From Prochilodus magdalenae (lineage: Eukaryota; Chordata; Actinopteri; Characiformes; Prochilodontidae): DNA of 64,000 nucleotides. This document shows, in pieces, positions 26,653 through 40,130 of this stretch. Position 1 is the first letter of the stretch. Each line of letters begins with the position of its first letter. The notes below the pieces were generated by a model. That model was not told where the DNA came from. It saw only the letters and a list, made by a program, of their open reading frames with translations, and did no database searches. The stretch lies in assembly GCA_024036415.1 (NCBI GenBank), contig JAMWET010000729.1:782501-846500 (forward strand), in the 5' to 3' direction. Both the position numbers and the translations under genes were made by a program.

Positions 26653-29600
26653 TAGTGATGTGCAGATCAATACATAAATATTGATACTTCAAATCATGGC
26701 ATTTACTTTTGTGTACTTTTCCTGCTAAAATATCAATACTGTCTGTTTATTTTTTAGTAGGACTGATATGTCTCTTGCCAAATGATGATGTAGTATTATA
26801 AATGATAGTGTAGTATAGTAAGTGACAGTGTGGTATAGTAAAAGATGGTGTAGTATTATAAATGATGATGTAGTATTTTAAATGGTGATGTAGAATTATA
26901 AATGGTGATGTAGTATTATAAATGGTGATGTAGTCTTATAAATGGTGATGTAGTATTATAAATGGTGATGTAGTATTATAAATGATAGTGTAGTATTATA
27001 AATGATGATGTAGTGTTATAAATGATGATGTAGTATTATAAATGGTGATGTAGTATTATAAATGGTGATGTAGTATTATAAATGATAGTGTAGTATAGTA
27101 AGTGACAGTGTGGTATAGTAAAAGATGGTGTAGTATTATAAATGGTGATGTAGTATTATAAATGATGATGTAGTATTATAAATGATGATGTAGTATTTTA
27201 AATGGTGATGTAGAATTATAAATGATGATGTAGTATTATAAATGGTGATGTAGTATTATAAATGGTGATGTAGTATTATAAATGATGATGTAGTATTATA
27301 AATGATGATGTAGTATTATAAATGATGATGTAGTGTTATAAATGATAGTGTAGTATTATAAATGATAGTGTAGTGTTATAAATGATAGTGTAGTGTTTTA
27401 AAAGATAGTGTAGTATTATAAATGGTGATGTAGTATTATAAATGATGATGTAGTATTATAAATGATGATGTAGTATTATAAATGGTGATGTAGTATTATA
27501 AATGATGATGTAGTGTTATAAATGATGATGTAGTATTATAAATGATGATGTAGTATTATAAATGGTGATGTAGTATTATAAATGATAGTGTAGTATTATA
27601 AATGATAGTGTAGTGTTATAAATGATGATGTAGTGTTATAAATGATGATGTAGTATTATAAATGATAGTGTAGTGTTTTAAAAGATAGTGTAGTGTTATA
27701 AATGATGATGTAGTGTTATAAATGATGATGTAGTATTATAAATGATGATGTAGTGTTATAAATGGTGATGTAGTATTATAAATGATGATGTAGTATTATA
27801 AATGGTGATGTAGTATTATAAATGATGATGTAGTGTTATAAATGGTGATGTAGTATTATAAATGATGATGTAGTGTTATAAATGATGATGTAGTATTATA
27901 AATGGTGATGTAGTATTATAAATGATAGTGTAGTATTATAAATGATAGTGTAGTGTTATAAATGATAGTGTAGTATTATAAATGATGATGTAGTATTATA
28001 AATGGTGATGTAGTATTATAAATGATGATGTAGTATTATAAATGGTGATGTAGTATTATAAATGATGATGTAGTGTTATAAATGATGATGTAGTATTATA
28101 AATGGTGATGTAGTATTATAAATGATAGTGTAGTATTATAAATGATAGTGTAGTGTTATAAATGATGATGTAGTGTTATAAATGATGATGTAGTATTATA
28201 AATGATAGTGTAGTGTTTTAAAAGATAGTGTAGTGTTATAAATGATGATGTAGTGTTATAAATTATGATGTAGTATTATAAATGATGATGTAGTGTTATA
28301 AATGGTGATGTAGTATTATAAATGATGATGTAGTATTATAAATGATGATGTAGTATTATAAATGACAGTGTAGTGTTATAAATGATGATGTAGTATTATA
28401 AATGATAGTGTAGTGTTATAAATGATGATGTAGTGTTATAAACGATAGTGTAGTGTTATAAATGATAATGTAGTATTATAAATGATGATGTAGTGTTATA
28501 AACGATAGTGTAGTGTTATAAATGATGATGTAGTATTATAAATGATGATGTAGTATTATAAATGATGATGTAGTGTTATAAATGGTGATGTAGTATTATA
28601 AATGATGATGTAGTATTATAAATGACAGTGTAGTGTTATAAATGATGATGTAGTATTATAAATGATAGTGTAGTGTTATAAATGATAGTGTAGTGTTTTA
28701 AAAGATAGTGTAGTGTTATAAATGATGATGTAGTATTATAAATGATGATGTAGTATTATAAATGATGATGTAGTGTTATAAATGGTGATGTAGTATTATA
28801 AATGATGATGTAGTATTATAAATGATGATGTAGTATTATAAATGACAGTGTAGTGTTATAAATGATGATGTAGTATTATAAATGATAGTGTAGTGTTATA
28901 AATGATGATGTAGTATCATAAATGATGATGTAGTATTATAAATGATAGTGTAGTATTATAAATGGTGATGTAGTATTATAAATGATGATGTAGTGTTATA
29001 AATGATAGTGTAGTATTATAAATGATGAAGTAGTATTATAAATGATAGTGTAGTGTTTTAAATTATAGTGTAGTATAGTAAATGACAGTGTGGTATAGTA
29101 AAAGGTGGTGTAGTATACTCAATGATAGTGCAGTTTATTAAACAATGATGTACTATTATTAATGGTGCTAAATGATGGTGTAGTATAATAAATGGTGTAG
29201 TATAGTAAATGATGGTGTAGTATAATAAATGGATTAGTATAGTAAATGATGATGTAGTTTTATAAATGATAGTGTAGTGTTATAAATGATGATGTAGTAT
29301 TATAAATGATAGTGTAGTGTTATAAATGATAGTGTAGTACTAAAAATGATGATGTAGTATTATAAATGATAGTGTAGTGTTATAAATGATAGTGTAGTAT
29401 TAAAAATGATAGTGTAGTGTTATAAATGATGATGTAGTTTTATAAATGATAGTGTAGTGTTATAAATGATAGTGTAGTATTAAAAATGATGATGTAGTAT
29501 TATAAATGATAGTGTAGCATTATAAATGATGATGTAGTATTATAAATGATAGTGTAGTGTTATAAATGATAGTGTAGTGTTATAAATGATGATGTAGTAT

Positions 29601-31015
29601 TATAAATGATAGTGTAGCATTATAAATGATGATGTAGTATTATAAATGATAGTGTAGTGTTATAAATGATAGTGTAGTGTTATAAATGATAGTGTAGTGT
29701 TATAAATGATGATGTAGTATTATAAATGATAGTGTAGTATTATAAATGATGATGTAGTATTATAAATTATGTAGTATTATAAATGATAGTGTAGTGTTAT
29801 AAATGATAGTGTAGTATTATAAATGATGATGTAGTTTTATAAATGATAGTGTAGTGTTATAAATGATGATGTAGTATTATAAATGGTGATGTAGTATTAT
29901 TAATGATGATGTAATTTTATAAATGATGATGTAGTTTTATAAATGATGATGTAGTTTTATAAATGATAGTGTAGTGTTATAAATGGTGATGTAGTGTTAT
30001 AAATGATGGTGTAGTATTATAAATGGTGATGTAGTGTTATAAACGGTGATGTAGTATTATAAATGATGATGTAGTTTTATAAATGATGATGTAGTTTTAT
30101 AAATGATAGTGTAGTGTTATAAATGGTGATGTAGTATTATAAATGATGATGTAGTATTATAAATGGTGATGTAGTATTATAAATGATGATGTAGTTTTAT
30201 AAATGATGATGTAGTTTTATAAATGATAGTGTAGTGTTTTAAATTATAGTGTAGTATAGTAAATGATGGTGTTGTATAGTAAAAGGTGGTGTAGTATAAT
30301 CAATGATAGTGCAGTTTATTAAACAATGATGTACTATTATTAATGGTGCTAAATGATGGTGTAGTATAATAGATGGTGTAGTATAGTAAATTATGGTGTA
30401 GTATTATAAATGATGGTGTAGTATAGTACATGGTGTAGTATAGTAAATGGTGCTGTAGTATAGTAAATAATGGTGTTCTATTATAAATGATGGTGTCATC
30501 TATTAAATAATGGGGTAGTCTAGTAAATGATGGTGTAGTATAATAAATTATGGTGTAGTATTGTAAATTATGGTGTAGTATTATAAATTATGGTGTAGCA
30601 TAGTAAATGATGGTGTAGTATTATAAATTATGGTGTAGTATAGGAACTACTTTTCCTTCTGCCTTCTTCCTCTGTAACTATTCAAAAAATAACTATTCGA
30701 ATGTTAATCTAATAAACACAAATTTAGTTACATTTTTAGCTGGAGTAAAACACAATTTGTAGATTATTGAACACTGAATTGAATTTTGTGAACTGAAAAG
30801 TGATGTCTTTAAAAAAGCAAAGAGAGATTTCTTATTACTGAACATTTATTTAAGAGTCACAATAATAATGAATTATAATGGAAGGTCAGACTTTGTTTAC
30901 ATTTACCATTGTTAAAAATCACATTCTACATACACCAAGTATCGGTATCTACACCAGCCTTGGTTTTAGTTAGTATCGGATCAGAAAAGAAAATCAGTGG
31001 TACCACGCATCCTTA
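26653..31015. mobile_element. hAT-like non-autonomous element filled by a minisatellite
   Basis: The 8-bp target duplication CTGCCAGC occurs at 26,645-26,652 and 31,016-31,023. The ends are imperfect inverted repeats: left TAGTGATGTGC, right (complement) TAAGGATGCGT. Sub-terminal sequences (GCAGATCAATACATAAATATTGATAC on one side broken into short blocks, GTATCGGTATC on the other) look like fish hAT-type repeats. No transposase frame is present. Most of the interior (26,781-30,638) is a 20-bp minisatellite. The paralogous position in unit B (about 50,545-50,552) has no insertion. Confidence 0.65.
26781..30638 (+). repeat. 3.86-kb minisatellite, 20-bp unit
   Basis: About 190 copies of a 20-bp unit close to AATGATGATGTAGTATTATA, with variants GGTGATG, GATAGTG, TAGTGTTATA and TAGTGTTTTA. 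From 26,781 to about 29,100 the 20-bp register is unbroken. Higher-order repeats are visible: the block at 27,541-27,780 recurs at 28,081-28,320 (540 bp, one difference seen); 28,321-28,440 recurs at 28,801-28,920 (480 bp); a variant run near 29,131 recurs near 30,311 (1180 bp). TAG in every unit rules out a long coding frame in that phase. Confidence 0.98.
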
Positions 31016-32363
31016 CTGCCAGCACTGGTAGAAACAGCCGGGAAGCAGGCAGGGCATCTCTAACTACAAAGCTCAAACTGACGGTAGGCAGACAAAACCA
31101 CTCTACTGACCTACAGCCCAACAGAGAAATATACGAACAGCATGTTCAGCACTAATAACACCAACAACATTACCAACACCGTCCTGGTGTTTTTTTTTCT
31201 AGCAGGATATTTTTGATTCTTGGAAACGAGCTAAATGAAACAGATTTTTTCAGAGTTATTTCAGTGTTGTTCAGCAAAATGTGGATATTTTGATATGTAG
31301 TTTTTTTGTCTGAATTAATCAACTAATACTGGATCAGTCTGAATCAGTGTGGCGTATAAATTAAACAAATAAATAACATTCTGCCAAGCTGAGATAATAG
31401 CAAAAAACAAGTTAAAAGCTAAATACAAATAATATACATATAATAACTTCACCCCATCATACCATCATAATGCCATTTATTATGTACATTTATTCATTTT
31501 CAAATTTCGGATTAGTGATTTGTTCACAGTTTTCAGTGACCAGGTAACGTTTATTATTATTCTTTGGATCTTTTAGCAGTAGTTAAGGTAAAGTGGAAAC
31601 TGTTATAATTAACTCATGAATCTAAAATAAAGATTAAAAGAAGAGCTGGACAAGTGCTTGCGCCAAAATGAACCTTAAGCAACATGCTGTTGTATCTCAT
31701 TTGGTGAGGTCACTTCAGCTGATCTTTAGAGTATGTCACATATATATTTAAAGATTTTGGTTGAGACAAAAAAATCAAACAATAATTATAAAGTGTTGAA
31801 TATAGTTTTCATTTTATTTTAGTAACTTAGCTTTTCTTTAGCTACTTTAACAAGATTTTTTTTACCCTCATCTGTTAAAAGGAGTAACTTCACACATGAC
31901 GTTTCTAAATATTCAGTCATAAGATTATATATACATATAAGACCAAATCCAGTTTGCTGCAAAGATATGTATACATGATGATGAAATAAATTTAAAAGCT
32001 TTAAAAAAAATTCTAATGAACCAAAAATACATATTCACAGTTTTTAATGGTCTGTTAATGTCTTATTGAACAGTTATTATTTGTTGTTATTACGTTTTTG
32101 TTAAGTGTTACCAGTTTTTGTTTTATAAAAAATGAAATTATAAATATGGCACCTGCTTTGAGACTTTGGGTATGTAAAAGCTTCTGTTGCCATCTAGTGG
32201 TTGTTCTCTTTCACTGTTTGGTTTGGGAACATAAAGCAAATTCATTCAGTACACAGGCATCCAACTATTCAGTGGCAGAACACAAGTTCGGCTAATTCTA
32301 TAATAAGGTGGAAAACTAGTAACTGCTCAGTGGATGATCTGGTGAGATTTGATGATGGAGTAG

Positions 32364-32450
32364 TTAGGGGTCTGTTGGCTTCTGTCGCATTCGTATAATC
32401 CTCAATGTGCAGTCATTACACCCGTCCATCCTTAACCTCCCTTGTACCAG
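32364..32450 (-). CDS. Gene A exon 11: C-terminus
   Basis: Acceptor TTTGTTCAG|CTGG, phase 0. It encodes LVQGRLRMDGCNDC, TLRIIRMRQKPTDP and TAA (32,366-32,364). Gene B has the same exon at 52,988-52,902 with the end nearly unchanged, which supports coding. Confidence 0.85.
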   Translation of the reverse strand: MVQGRLRMDGCNDCTLRIIRMRQKPTDP

Positions 32451-33352
32451 CTGAACAAACTGAATTCAGAAAGGAGGTATTTATTCATTTCGTTTCACTT
32501 ATTCATTAATTTATTAATTTATTTACACTACATTGCTAATGACTTGACCAATTAAAAACAAGTTAACATTTTCTCCTCTCAAACGTTTCAAAACTCCACT
32601 TAACTAAGTTCTTCTCTGCTACTGAAAATACACACTGTGTGTCTAGTTCTGTATTCATTCATCTTTATTATAGATTAACAATTTAATTCTGATTTTAAGA
32701 ATCTCTCTCTTTATGGAATGAAAAAAATAGTCTGAACATAAAGCTGCTTCATAACTGTTCTCTTGGTATAAACTTAGTCAGAAGGATTACTCACGCCCTG
32801 CAGGTTTTCCTGCGTCACCTGACCATTTGTTGTAGAAGAAGCCTTCAGGTCAATTATAAACCTTTTCAAATCTGTATGTGAAACAACAGGATTAGTTTTT
32901 GCAACAGAAGAGAGCTTTGGATACTGTTCAGGCATGCTAGAAATGTATAGGATCTATACATCATGCAAGTTTTAAGTATAGTGTAGTACAACATGGTGCA
33001 GTACAGCACAGTACCGTACAGTATAGTATAGTAGACTATAGTATAGTATAGTATAGTATAGTATAGTATAGCATAGCATAGCATAGTGTTGTGTAGCAGA
33101 GCATAGCATGGTATAGTATAGCAGAGCATAGCATGGTATAGTAAAGTACAGTATAATATAGTAGTATGCAGTATAATATAATCTGATCCAGAAACGCTGC
33201 CACATTCTCTGGGTCAGAGCTCATTTTAGCAACATATGCTAAATTTTTTAGGGATGGCTTTGCATATTTCAAGAACCACATTCTGCACATTTTGCAAAGA
33301 GTGTCTGGATGCTAAACTGGCCTGCCTGCTGATCACTCATGAGACAAACAGA

Positions 33353-33399
<47 letters not shown>

Positions 33400-36300
33400 A
33401 TATTCAGACTGAAAGTACAGCAAAAAAAAAAGTCAATATATTAAAACAATGTCTGAAGTTAAAATGTACAGCTTACCAGGGTTGCTTGTGGCTGAAGATG
33501 TTAAAGTAGTTGGATTGGTAACATTAAAGGATGTTGAATGGGTGGAGTTGAAGGTCTTCCCTAGTGCAGGTGTTCCTGTAGGTCCTGAAGTAACTGTAGG
33601 ACCTGCTGTACCTGTATTATTTGTAGTTCCTAATGACAAAGTACTTTGCATTAATTACTCGTCAACAACAACGCAACAACTACAGTTGCTGCTTGAAAGC
33701 TTGTGAACTGTTAATCATATTGTAACTTTCTACAGAAACGTGAGCTAAATAAATTATGCCAACATCTTTATTTGAACAAAAAATATAAATAATTACATAG
33801 TTTCTCATTCAGTTATTGAACAAAGAGATGCAACATTAAATGTCCTTTTTGGCAAAAGTATGCAAACCTCTAGAACTATCGAGTCTGGAGGTTGGATTAA
33901 ATGGATGACAGTCAGGTGAGTTTGGTAGACCCTGCCCTGTTTCAAAGAACATCAAGTCTTCACCATCTGTTCCCCACACATTTGTTAGTGTATACCATGT
34001 TCGAGTCAAACAAGATTTCTAAGGACCTAAGAAAATTATTTATATGCTCATCAGACTGGAAGACTTCAAAACAATTTCTGATGAGTTTGGGCTTCACTGA
34101 TTCACTTTCGGCCAGTTTTAGGAAAAATGACTCCAAAAGCGATCCATAGAATATCTTGGGAGTCTGCACAAAGCTGCAGGGCTTTTTTGTCTACAGGATT
34201 CTTCGTAGATGTGGTTGATGGCTGAGCGCCGAGCCCTAAGCACTCATTACAGTCTGTAGATTAATAGTTTTAGTAAATGGTTTATTTTTTATTAGGACGT
34301 GACTTTTAAAAGACAACTGTGTGTCAATGAAATATGCAAGACATTAATACAGCTGGATTTATGCACTATTCCTCAGGACAACCATGGTGATGGAGCAGAA
34401 TCACCCAAAGCATCTCAAACTGAGCTACTAAACTGGATTTTGTAAATACACATGAATTTGTAAGCATATGGAATCAATCTCACCTTGCCTGCATGTTTGA
34501 ATGTAGTCCGCACAGCAGTCCCTAGCACTCACGCAGTACTCGTCACAGAAGCAACCTCTATAGCAGCTGTTATTCTTTCCCGAGCAGCACAGTGCTGGGG
34601 AGGCTGAGCATCTAGCTGTAACACGAAATACTCATGAAGAAAACTAAAAACCACTAAAAGGAACATGCTTGGACTGGAGAAAGCGACCATTCAAACTGAA
34701 AAGTGGAATACACTTGTCTTTTTGGTCTAAAAAAGTTCTAGACCTCAATTTATAAAACATTATAGCGTAATAATCGCAGTTGCAATATTGGACAGAAAAA
34801 TCACAGTTTGACATTTTGGCCCAACATTCAGCCTTAGCTTGCAGGGTCATATCTTCGTTTTTCCAATTTATGTTTGGTGGTTTATTTATAACACTATGGA
34901 CTCACAATAGTGCACAGCTTCTAATATCCACCAAATCAAAATCTCAAAATTAGGTTAATAGTTTTTTGTCAAATTTGGTCAAGTTTAACTGACTAAGAAC
35001 TACAAACTGTAGACTAAAATTTGGGGAAAATTGTAGATTTCATTTCGTTCCCAATTGAGGATGTATGTCTATAATTAGTGTGCCATAACTTCCATTATGT
35101 GTTCTTTTTTTATATATATAAAACTTGTAAAGACGAGCGTAAATGAGATGTTGAAGTTCAGCTTATGTCCTGACATATGTAGTCTAACCCCAACACATGT
35201 TCCAGTAAAATAATGTTACTTCTGTAAATCAATGACTCTAGCAGAAAACTCATGCATTGCTTTTGCACCGTTTGCTTTATTTACAGTACTTCAGGCTCAG
35301 CGCTGCTGCCACATTAGCAGTGCATGACTGAACAGAGGGAAAAAAACAAATAAAAGTTTATTTAATGAGATTTAGTCCCGATGGTCTAGTTTTGATGGTC
35401 TAGATGTGATGGGTCTTGTTTGTGATAAAACTAGTTGTGATGGTCTAGAAGTGATGGGTCTGTTTGTGATGGTTCTGCATAACAAACTGACTTGACTTTA
35501 AAGCCTCCAGAAAATATTTATTCCTTACTACTTACCAACATTGCCTCCTGTAAGCGGGGGGTTGCCTGAACAAATTATAGCAGAGAAAATTAGAAAATAT
35601 AGCGTCAATATATTAAAAACCATGTTTCAGTTTACACCTTACCAGGTGGGAGTGCTGAAGGGTTGGTGAAGTTGCTCACTAGTGTTGATGGTGTGGCACT
35701 TTTTGAAGAAACTGTAGGAACTGATGTACTTGAATGATTTGTAGTCTCTATGGACAGAGTATCTTGCATTAGTTACTGGTCAACAACAATACAAATGCCT
35801 TCATTACAGCGCTCCCTGAAAATTAAAGTTAATAATTTTGTGAATTTCAAACAACCACAACCAAAAGTAAATAACACTATTTCAGTACATTTTTATTGTT
35901 TTTGAATATCTTTATGAATTATTGTGAAGTTGAAAGATTTAGATTAATCATAAGTTGTGATGGAACTAGTTGTGATTGGTCTATATGTGATGGGTCTAGT
36001 TGTGATGGGTCTAGTTGTGATCTGGTTGTGATGGTCTAGATGTGATGGATCTAGTTGTGATTGGTCTAGTTGTGATGGTCTAGTTGTGATGGTCTAGTTT
36101 TGATGGGTCTGGTTGTGATGGGTCTAGATGTGATGGGTCTAGTCGTGATGGGTCTAGTCGTGATGGGTCTAGTCGTGATGGGTCTAGTTGTGATGGTCTA
36201 GTTGTGATGATCTGGTTGTGATGGTCTAGATGTGATGGGTCTAGTTGTGATTGGTCTAGTTGTGATGGTCTAGTTGTGATGGTCTAGTTTTGATGGGTCT

Positions 36301-39300
36301 GGTTGTGATGGGTCTAGATGTGATGGGTCTAGTCGTGATTGGTCTAGTTGTGATGGTCTAGTTGTGATGATCTGGTTGTGATGGTCTAGATGTGATGGGT
36401 CTAGTTGTGATTGGTCTAGTTGTGATGGTCTAGTTGTGATGGTCTAGTTTTGATGGGTCTGGTTGTGATGGGTCTAGATGTGATGGGTCTAGTCGTGATT
36501 GGTCTAGTTGTGATGGTCTAGTTGTGATGATCTGGTTGTGATGGTCTAGATGTGACGGGGCTAGTCGTGATTGGTCTAGTTGTGATGGTCTAGTTGTGAT
36601 GGTTCTGGTTGTGATGGTCTAGTTGTGATGCTCTGGTCTAGTTGTAATGCGTCATTAGACCCATTTCACAAATAGACCATCACAACTAGTTCCATCACAA
36701 TTTATGATTAATCTAAATCTTTGAAGTTCACAATAAGTCACCAATATATTTAAAAACAATAAAAAATTACAGAAATAGTATTATTTTCTTTTGGTTGTGG
36801 TTGTTTTTCAGGTCACATTTTTGTAGAAATTCACAAAATGATTGACAGTTGTGATGATCTAGTTGTGATAGGTCTGGTTGTGATGAAACTAGTGATGGTC
36901 TAGATGTGATGGGTCTGGTTGTGATGGTCTAGATGTGATGGGTCTGGTTGTGATGGTCTAGTTGTGATGGTCTAGATGTGATGGGTCTGGTTGTGATGGT
37001 CTAGATGTGATGGGTCTGGTTGTGATGGGTCTGGTTGTGATAGTCTAGTTGTGATGGTCTAGATGTGATGGGTCTAGTTGTTATGGGTCTGGTTGTGATG
37101 GGTCTGGTTGTGATGGGTCTGGTTGTGATGGGTCTAGTTGGGATTGGCCTGGTTGTGATAGTCTAGTTGTGATGGTCTAGTTTTGATGGGTCTGGTTGTG
37201 ATGGGTCTAGATGTGATGGTCTAGATGTGATGGGTCTAGTTGTGATGGGTCTAGTTGTAATCTGGTTGTGATGGTCTAGATGTGATGGATCTAGTTGTGA
37301 TTGGTCTAGTTGTGATGGTCTAGTTGTGATGGTCTAGTTTTGATGGGTCTGGTTGTGATGGGTCTAGATGTGATGGGTCTAGTCGTGATGGGTCTAGTCG
37401 TGATGGGTCTAGTTGTGATGGTCTGGTTGTGATGATCTGGTTGTGATGGTCTAGATGTGATGGGTCTAGTTGTGATTGGTCTAGTTGTGATGGTCTAGTT
37501 GTGATGGTCTAGTTTTGATGGGTCTGGTTGTGATGGGTCTAGATGTGATGGGTCTAGTCGTGATTGGTCTAGTTGTGATGGTCTAGTTGTGATGATCTGG
37601 TTGTGATGGTCTAGATGTGATGGGTCTAGTCGTGATTGGTCTAGTTGTGATGGTCTAGTTGTGATGGTTCTGGTTGTGATGGTCTAGTTGTGATGCTCTG
37701 GTCTAGTTGTAATGCGTCATTAGACCCATTTCACAAATAGACCATCACAACTAGTTCCATCACAATTTATGATTAATCTAAATCTTTGAAGTTCACAATA
37801 AGTCACCAAGATATTTAAAAACAATAAAAAATTACAGAAATAGTATTATTTTCTTTTGGTTGTGGTTGTTTTTCAGGTCACATTTTTGTAGAAATTCACA
37901 AAATGATTGACAGTTGTGATGATCTAGTTGTGATAGGTCTGGTTGTGATGAAACTAGTGATGGTCTAGATGTGATGGGTCTGGTTGTGATGGTCTAGATG
38001 TGATGGGTCTGGTTGTGATGGGTCTGGTTGTGATGGTCTAGTTGTGATGGTCTAGATGTGATGGGTCTGGTTGTGATGGTCTAGATGTGATGGGTCTGGT
38101 TGTGATGGGTCTGGTTGTGATGGTCTAGTTGTGATGGTCTAGATGTGATGGGTCTAGTTGTTATGGGTCTGGTTGTGATGGGTCTGGTTGTGATGGGTCT
38201 GGTTGTGATGGGTCTAGTTGGGATTGGCCTGGTTGTGATAGTCTAGTTGTGATGGTCTAGTTGTGATGGATCTGGTTGTGATGGTCTAGTTGTGATGGGT
38301 CTGGTTGTGATGGTCTAGTTGTAATGGTCTAGATGTGATGGGTCTGGTTGTGATGGATCTGGTTGTGATGGGTCTAGTTGTGATGGGTCTGGTTGTGATG
38401 GTCTAGATGTGATGGGTCTGTTTGTGATGGTTCTGCATAACAAAATGACTCAACTTTAAAGCCTCCAGAAAATGTTTATTCTTTACTACTTACCAACATT
38501 GCCTCCTGTAAGCGGGGGGTTGCCTGTACCGTTTATAGATGTGTTGACGGTGGCCTCCGGTGTAGTCGGTGTTACAGTGACTGGTGCAGTGTCTAAAAGG
38601 ACAGCATATAGTAACAACAGATAATAGCAGAGAAAATGAGAAAAATTGTTGTCAATATATTATGTCATCATATTTAAACAATGTCTGTTTTAATTTACAC
38701 CTTACCAGTTGGGAGTGCTGATGGTTTGGTTATGGTGCTCTCTAGTGTTGATGGTGTGATACTTTCTGAAGAAACTGTAGGAACTGCTGTACTTGAATGA
38801 TTTGTAGTCTCTATGGACAGAGTACCTTGCATTAGTTACTGGTCAACAACAATACAAATGCCTTCATTACAGTGCTCCCTGAAAATTTGTGAGCTGTCAA
38901 TCATTTTGTGAAATTCTACATAAATATGACCTGAAAAACAACCAGGTCTTCATTTAAGTTATAACAGCAGATAACAAGAACCCAATTAAACAAATCACAC
39001 TAACACAAAGTGATTCAACATCAAATGTCCTTGTTTTCAAAGTATGTGAACCTCTAGAATGATCATTTTGGTATGGGCTACAACTCGAGTCTGGGGACCA
39101 AATCTAATTCATGACATGACTGATACTAATGTTGACAACATTAAAAGGCTAATGCTATCTATTTAAGAAGGACATTAGTGTTAAATCCAATACAAATGAA
39201 ATGGGCCACAGCATGTAAGAGTTAAGGACTGTGTGTCAGACACAATACGGGGCATCACGGGGAACAGACCTGGCCCCATTCTTCTTCAAACTCTACTCTG

Positions 39301-40015
39301 CAGATTGCGACGAATGGAAGTAGAAGACGAGTAGAAGTTACAGGGAATGTTGTAGACTGGTGTCAGCAGAACTTCCTCCATATCAACACTAGCAAAACCA
39401 AAGAGCTGGTGGTGGATTTCTGCAGGACTATATACTCCTCACCCACTCTGGTGAACATCCAGGGAAGGGACTTTGAGATTGTCAGAACCTACAAGTACCT
39501 GGGTGTTGTGTTCATCTGTACAGTAAACTGGACTGGCTGGACAACACACACTGTGTTGAGCGTGAGCAGACTCCTCCTGCTGAGAAGGCTCTGGTCATTT
39601 GGGATACAGGGTCCAGTCCTCTGCACTTTTTATGACTCTGTGGTGGTATCAGCCATCTTCTACAGCATTGTCTGCTGGGGGCGGCATCACGACCACAGAT
39701 AGGAAAAAACTGGACAAGCTGATCAGGAAGGCAAGTTCTGGTCTGGGCCGTGCGTTGGACCCAGTGGAGGTAGTTGGGAGGAGAAGGATGTTGGCCAAAC
39801 TGGCATCCATAATGGAGAACACCTCTCACCCACTACAAGAGACAGTCGCAGCACTGGCCAGCACCTTCAGTGACAGGCTCCTCCACCTGCGGTGTGGTAA
39901 GGAGAGATACAGCACTTCTTTTCGCCCTGCTGCTGTTAGACTCTACAACTGGCACCTCCCCAAGCAGAGCTTCAAATGCTCATTACTGTTATTGAGCATT
40001 TATTCAATTATTGTG

Positions 40016-40075
<60 letters not shown>

Positions 40076-40078
40076 TGC

Positions 40079-40130
<52 letters not shown>

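Noticed and set aside
26781..30638. CRISPR-like regular array
   Set aside because: Units are contiguous 20-bp tandem repeats with no unique spacers, in a vertebrate genome; it is a minisatellite.
32364..32871. C-terminal module as part of an adhesion GPCR or SEA domain
   Set aside because: The ENLQ/ESLQ wording is suggestive, but the frame stops soon after, with no membrane segments or GAIN/GPS cysteines.
32866..33290. Tyr/Leu-rich minus-strand frames
   Set aside because: Produced by the (TATAG)n pentanucleotide repeat in a gene A intron.
35955..38435. Coding repeat protein
   Set aside because: Unit lengths vary between 13 and 15 bases and stops occur in all frames; it is intronic.
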